A stretch of DNA of 64,000 nucleotides from Anthopleura xanthogrammica (taxonomy: Eukaryota; Cnidaria; Anthozoa; Actiniaria; Actiniidae). The notes beneath the pieces were generated by a model, which saw only the letters and a list, made by a program, of their open reading frames with translations, was not told where the DNA came from and searched no databases. Shown here in pieces: positions 59,201 through 64,000 of the stretch. The position numbers and the translations under genes were made by a program. Where the stretch lies: the NCBI GenBank assembly GCA_964019055.1, contig OZ025211.1, positions 6,773,835 to 6,837,834 of the forward strand, written 5' to 3'. The stretch's first letter is position 1. Each line of letters opens with the position of its first letter.

Positions 59201-61046
59201 TGAAAACAATCCATCAGAATTTGCTTCCGGTTTGGGGGGTTGGCTGAAGGGAGGTTAGTCTAGTGCTGCGATTATCAACCACAGTATTATTAAATGTCAC
59301 GATACTTTTGCACACCAAAAACTTTTATTGAAATTCTTTCTAATATTGCCATGTAGGGTAATTCAGATAACCCTGGGGGCAGAGGTTGTTTATTCTAGTT
59401 CCAGCGTTTACTGTTTTTATGGGAATTCGTTGGTGGTACGAACTCACTATGATGACTATACACCTTTCCTTAATTCGCTTCAATGACCACAGAACAATAG
59501 ATTCCAGTCGAGGTTAGTTATACTTATAACCACTATATTTGCGAAAAGAGTTGACAAAATGCAAAAAGGGTGTTGACAGAGAGGAACTAAATACCCGTAT
59601 AAAGTAATACTCCAGTTTCACATTCGATGGAAACCGCTGTTTTTGAAGACCACAGACTCATTTGTACAGGCTTAGCCTCGTTTATAAGTCATCTATTCAA
59701 AGGCACCATTAAAAGTCCGTGGGATTGGTATTATTCAACTTGCACATTCTTTACATTACAGTTGGCTGTTGCTAATGATTTGCATAAGTCAACCGTAATG
59801 TAAAGAATGTGTAAGTTGAACAATACCAATGTTTTGAAATCCCACGGACTTTTAATGATGTCGTTGAATAGCTGACTTATAAGCGAGGCTAAGCCTGTAC
59901 AAATGAGTCTGTGGTCTTCAAAAACAGCGGTTTCCATCGAATGTGAAACTGGAGTATTCGGGAAAGGTATATTGGTGTTCTTTAATCACTTCCTTTTATT
60001 TAGTATGGCAAAGAGTTACCATGGCATGGTATCACAGCATGGTAACTAGTGGCGTGTCAGTTACCAAGACAGAAGCTAGCGGCGGGCTACGAATTTCTGG
60101 TAGCGTTACGAATAATGGTTGTGGAGGTGGTACAGGGTCTGGGTCAATTATCTACATCAAAGATTACTGGACAAAAATCAGATATACTCAAGAGTTTACT
60201 GGAAGATCATCATGTTGGCGCATCTTTGGAAATGTACAGTAAGTTTGTTTCTTTGTCCGTCTTTTGGTTGTTTGTTAGTGCTTGAATTTGTAGAACATAG
60301 CAACAGAACCTAAGTAGTACTGAAACCATGGACTAGATCTCAGGCATAGTTCGCAAATACAAGGACGGCGGAGCACAGTTTTATGGTGGAGGCTAGAATC
60401 ATTCTCTTAAAAGGGGGACTAGAATTTCTTTCTTTCGTGCGGACTGACTAAAATTAACACAAAATAAGATCTCATAGTTTTTGTAATATTTCTTTGCCCC
60501 ACCCCCCCCCCCCCCTTGAAATACACCACAATTGTTAGTTGAATCCACCAAAGTGAAACAAAGGGTCAACTTGACTCCAAGAATCTGGTTTCTTTCTTGT
60601 CGTAAACCCCTTTCAAATTTCAAAAATTTAATCCACAATCCTTCGTAATCGGCCGAGAGTCATTTATTTAGCCAGCGAAACAAGATGTATAAGTAAAGCA
60701 AAAGAAAAGATGGAATTGAGTAGTATCTACATCAGTGACTACCATGTATTATTTAGATGATGATGATTGATGCCGATGATTGATCAGGATGGTAATGATG
60801 ATGATTGTTGATGATAATGATAATTATGATGATAATGATTATGATTGATGACGATGATTGATCAGGATGGTAGTGATAATTATGATGATAATGATAATGA
60901 TTGATGATGATAATTGATGTTGATGATGAATTGATGATGATAATGATAGATGATGAATTGATGATGATGGATGATGGATGATTGATGATTGATGTTGATG
61001 ATGTTGATGATGATGATGATGATGATGATCCTGATGATGATGATCC

Positions 61047-61083
<37 letters not shown>

Positions 61084-62002
61084 CATGATCATGATGATGA
61101 TGATGATCATGATGATGATGATGATCATGATGATCATGATGATGATGATCATGATGATGATCATGATGATGATCATGATGATGATCATGATGATGATCAT
61201 GATGATGATCATGATGATGATCATGATGATTTCCACAGGCCAAGTGAAATCATTCTAATACCGGATTACTATCTACAGGTACAATGGTCAAGGAGCAGCT
61301 ATTGGACAGACAAACCACGGGTTGCTCCAGTTTAACAAAACAAAAGACACTATTTCCAACGAGCTCTATATGGGTGGACCGAGCAGTAAGTCATACACTA
61401 TATGAAAAATAATTTAATAGTTTTATAAAAAAAAACGGGGTATTGAAATGGACCACTTCGACCATACGGCGGCCATCTTGGTAGGGGGCAAAATATACAA
61501 CACTTTGTTACACTTATGGTGTCGATTAACATTAACATTTCACCACAAGACAACTTGACAAGAGATGAATTAAGAAGAACCGGCTGAGGGATGGGTTACG
61601 GGAAGGACTTTTAAAAAGTTGGAAAATGCCATACTACACTAGTATGCAAGAGAGTAACAGTAGGGGCTGAAAATTTAGTGCATATTAATTAGCAGGATGT
61701 GTGCGTGTACGGTAGGGGGGGGGGGGAACATAACCTTCGGACCACTCCCTCTCAGAAGTCCCTGATATTAGTTCTCCATTCAGCGATTGAATCATTGTTT
61801 TTTAGGTCACGTGTTTCCTGGTCAGACATTAAGATGCGATCAAGCAAGCAACAACTTGTGGCAACATTCCGTGTCAGGTGGTGTGCGTCGCGCAACTGTC
61901 ACTCTTCGACGCAACCCAAGTATCACCTTAGCAGGAATATTTACTTCCACGAGTTGTGGAACACCCCAGTATGTCATAAAAGACATTTATATTTATTTCT
62001 AA
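56266..62002 (+). CDS. Secreted PAN-EGF protein with fibrinogen-like start and unknown C-terminal domain
   Basis: Exons: 56266-56389 (signal peptide MSRIRCLPTLVLLGMNVAW), 57681-about 57886 (PAN/apple: SSIECAMACTSKPGCLSCN, CELNNET), 58341-58449 (EGF: VCHNGGTPMNTC, CRCTPRWIGDDC), 59031-59180 (QSCRSIDTAGDALGDADYW, FKVFCHM, like the start of fibrinogen-related domains), 60004-60238, 61279-61385 and 61806-62002. All joins after the EGF exon agree in phase (1, 1, 2, 1). The last three exons (Gly/Ser-rich NNGCGGGTGSGS, SCWRIFGNVQ, then RATVTLRRNPSITLAGIF and a Cys, ending YIYF) form a domain I do not recognise. The PAN exon end is uncertain: a GG|GTTTGT donor fits the phase but is weak, and a small extra exon is possible. 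The domain layout recalls uncharacterised coral matrix proteins; unverified. Confidence 0.82.
56440..57117. repeat. Inverted repeat in intron 1 with different 5-bp microsatellites inside each arm
   Basis: The left arm (about 56440-56525: atgcataagcgatggatatg ... gataattgatggtaaagg) is inverted at about 57027-57117. The left arm is followed by (AGAAG)n at 56528-56608. The right arm is preceded by (GTTCT)n at 56956-57024, whose complement is AGAAC. The rest of the loop is AT-rich. Confidence 0.9.
57450..57670. repeat. 42-bp direct duplication before the PAN exon
   Basis: atagaaacatttat(at)ggcg plus gtgacacattttcgttttc occurs at 57453 and 57623, a 170-bp period. The second copy abuts the polypyrimidine tract and acceptor of the PAN exon. 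Confidence 0.8.
59606..59959. mobile_element. 354-bp fold-back element in intron 4 of the PAN-EGF gene
   Basis: Starts aatactccagtttcacattc and ends with the inverted gaatgtgaaactggagtatt. Almost the whole length pairs (cagactcatttgtacaggct with agcctgtacaaatgagtctg). It ends 44 bp before exon 5. Confidence 0.9.
60757..61232. repeat. (GAT)n/(GATCAT)n-type microsatellite in intron 5
   Basis: Imperfect gatgat at the left becomes denser, then regular gatgatgatcat units up to about 61232, only some 45 bp before exon 6. The Asp-, His-, Met- and Ile-rich ORFs here are artefacts. Confidence 0.97.
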
Positions 62003-62094
62003 AATCCATAGACTAACAAGGAAATTGCCTGAAAGGTATTGAAATGATCCTCAAGACATTTTTAATTACTAAATAAGTAACGTCTACCAGTTTA

Positions 62095-62172
62095 TCAACC
62101 CTGAGTGGGAATCGAACCCACGTCCTTCGAGTTTCGAGACCGCTGCTCTACCAACTGAGTTATCAGCCCTTA
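62095..62172 (-). repeat. tRNA-derived SINE head
   Basis: On the minus strand: GGGCTGATAACTCAGTTGG then TAGAGCA (A box), a CTCGAAA loop, and GTGGGTTCGATTCCCAC (T arm/B box). The anticodon stem does not pair and the acceptor ends are mismatched, so this is not a working tRNA. A plus-strand fragment of the same T arm (gtgggttctattcccactc, then agcccgg) lies at 62276-62305. Confidence 0.7.
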
Positions 62173-62305
62173 ATTGTCAGTGTTGGAAACAGTGCATGAG
62201 TCGATTCCTATAAATCATCATCAATTCTAAGGTGAGATATATAAATATATATATTGCCACCAAATAGAAATTATTCGTGGGTTCTATTCCCACTCAGCCC
62301 GGATT

Positions 62306-63344
62306 TTTTTTCTCAAAAATTGTCGATGTAAATGACAAGTGAATGAACAGTATGGACACAAGAATCATGTACAGGCATCACTTGGTGGACACCCACTCTG
62401 TACTATTCAGTTGCCGTAATCACCGAGGTTCAACTCCATGTGAACACAAGCGTAAGATCGCAACGTTTCACTAGTGCTGAGCAATGTTAAAAATAGGCAT
62501 CATGGGCAGATCTGGGATTATGAGTTGGAGGGGGGGGGGGGGGGGGGGTCACAAAATTAAGAAGATGCACCTTAGTTTTTAGTAGGAATTTATAGTCTTT
62601 TGAATGTTTAAAACTGCACGTGCACACGGATGCATCCCCTGTATCCACTGGTCATTATAGCATCCTTCCGTCAGGTCAGTATTTCAAAAAATACATAGCA
62701 CTAGCACTCTACAATCCCATTTGCAAATATTTGAACTCGTAAATAATGACAACTTTATAGAATCGAAATAAAGGCAGACAAAAAGATAACCTAGTTATCA
62801 TGAGTGCTTTAAATCTTCCTTGAAGGACGGTTTGAGGACAGTGAGGGTGGTGTCACACGTAGCACACTCTGAACACTTTGGAGAGAATACCCTGGGGTCA
62901 CTCAGCAGGTGGCAGGTTAGATACACGTTTGTGTAGTAGTTGCTTTGACGTAAGGCTTTAACTAACTAGCGCTATTCTCACGAAAAAGGCTTGGAAGGGC
63001 TCAAGGATGGGGAAAAGATGCCCTGGAACGTAATACATCAGGGAACTGAAAAGCTTTTATTTGTCAAAATTATTACATTTCGACAGTTTCGAAAGTGGAA
63101 AAGCCTTCGCATATAATCCTTGTTGAGCCGCCGTTCATGAACATCAAAATGGGTCAGCGGATTTAGTTCTTAGCAATCATATGACATACACATGGTCCTA
63201 ACCACCTCTGAGTCATAACAGTCTTGTTTTCGTGTTAGCTTTCGATCCATTACTGGTGTTAGATCAGAACATTCCTGTATTTTCATGATCCTATAGTAGT
63301 AAAAAATAACCCAAAACGGAGGATTAAAATATATACGTAACGCA
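62306..63344. other. Gene-free stretch between two secreted-protein genes
   Basis: A G-rich run at about 62525-62548; otherwise nothing supported. Confidence 0.4.
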
Positions 63345-63454
63345 ATGGCGTTATTTGCAGCCGGATATTTCTTTGTTTTCGTTTGTTATTGCTTGGGAAG
63401 TCGAATCCAATCAGCGTCTTTGAATGGGACAGTATATGTTAATTCTATTGATGG
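63345..63454 (+). CDS. First exon of a secreted protein, continues beyond window
   Basis: The ATG at 63345 encodes MALFAAGYFFVFVCYCLGS, a clear signal peptide, followed by about 18 residues (SASLNGTVYVNSIDG) and a consensus donor GTAAGT at 63455 (phase 2). This mirrors the start of the neighbouring PAN-EGF gene, whose signal-peptide exon is also separate. No later exon is visible before the window ends, so the product is unknown. Confidence 0.6.
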
Positions 63455-63582
63455 GTAAGTTTATCTTATTACTAAACTAAAATCAATATTATTACTGTCA
63501 TTTACATTTACTGTAATGGCTATTTAAGTCGATCGATACTGAAATATCAGAAGGCAAGAGATAAGATTACTCGAACTTTATG

Positions 63583-63800
63583 AAATCTGCCTTTTTAGAG
63601 GCATATTGTAAAACATGTCCATGTTTTACAGATTTTTGAGTCCAGTCCAGTCCATGTTTTACAGATTTTTGAGTCCAGTCCAGTCCATGTTTTACAGATT
63701 TTTGAGCCCAGTCCAGTCCATGTTTTACAGATTTTTGAGTCCAGTCCAGTCCAGTCCACGCGAGTCCAGTCCATGTTTTACAATATGCCCTTTTTAGAAG
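63583..63800. repeat. 33-bp minisatellite (about 4 copies) bounded by inverted repeats
   Basis: catgttttacagatttttga plus gtccagtccagtc repeats from about 63615 to 63765. The array is enclosed by ggcatattgtaaaacatg on the left and catgttttacaatatgccc on the right. It lies in the first intron of the partial gene. Confidence 0.9.
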
Positions 63801-64000
63801 GAACAAAACGAAAACGTAATGACAGAGAATCCATATTTATTTGATATGATATCAACCCAGAGTGTTCAGTCGATAAAAATCGATATCAGAAAATTGATCG
63901 ATAAATCAATATTGATCGATAATAACCTCTTACAGCACTTTTCATATAATTTTGGGACCTACTGACTCCAGGCGCTATGAGCGGTGTTCATTTCGATCAA

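Noticed and set aside
59343..59520. Possible extra exon in PAN-EGF intron 4
   Set aside because: The candidate acceptor leads straight into an in-frame stop, and exons 4 and 5 join in phase without it.
60839..61335. His/Asp-rich, Asp-rich, Met-rich and Ile-rich ORFs
   Set aside because: Translations of the GAT/GATCAT repeat inside an intron.
62095..62172. Functional tRNA gene
   Set aside because: The anticodon stem does not pair and the acceptor ends are mismatched; a SINE head is more likely.

Overview
This is animal (eukaryotic) nuclear DNA: AT-rich, with short exons split by GT-AG introns, large intergenic spaces, many simple repeats, and several families of small inverted-repeat transposons. 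The gene content (PRDM14-type PR/SET factor, Fezf-type zinc fingers, Ly6/three-finger, PAN-EGF and TSP1-LamG secreted proteins, a 2A-bearing element ORF) fits a cnidarian, most likely an anthozoan such as a stony coral. That assignment is inference from gene style, not from a search. Gene models were built by hand: exon joins were accepted only where the splice sites and reading phase agree.

Region by region. 1-9,250 is a transposon-rich block: a Harbinger-type transposase (1113-2288) with a divergently oriented partner ORF (1-719), two MITE-like elements, one of them lying inside a tRNA-Trp-like sequence, a roughly 960-bp inverted repeat built of in-frame 18/21-bp minisatellite units around a small zinc-ribbon ORF, two minus-strand ORFs (a membrane protein, then a protein with a 2A-like DIEKNPGP motif and a cysteine-protease-like domain), and a Gypsy reverse-transcriptase scrap. 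9,600-16,400 holds two small minus-strand secreted/surface genes: a GPI-type Ly6/three-finger protein and a four-exon TSP1-LamG protein. In both, the last coding segment plus 3' flank has been tandemly duplicated. 16,400-24,170 is gene-poor. 24,171-32,540 is a four-exon PRDM14-like gene with a 5.8-kb first intron that contains a palindromic RFX X-box. 32,541-46,020 is intergenic and carries a 1.06-kb 27-bp minisatellite, a long TTAC/TAAC microsatellite, a near-perfect hairpin and a fold-back element. 46,021-47,459 is a two-exon minus-strand gene with a SNAG-like N-terminus joined to six Fezf-like zinc fingers. 47,460-56,265 is intergenic with a second inverted copy of the fold-back element and a 641-bp TTAA-flanked element. 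56,266-62,002 is a plus-strand secreted PAN-EGF protein with a fibrinogen-like start and an unrecognised C-terminal region, and 63,345 starts another secreted protein that runs out of the window.

The genes do not form a pathway. The two transcription factors (PRDM14-like, SNAG-Fezf-like) are developmental regulators. The Ly6, TSP1-LamG and PAN-EGF products are secreted or surface proteins of the kind that expand in cnidarians. Most of the remaining structure is mobile-element debris. The points most worth checking are the SNAG-Fezf architecture, the 2A/protease element, the repeated 3'-end amplification, and the unknown C-terminal domain of the PAN-EGF gene.
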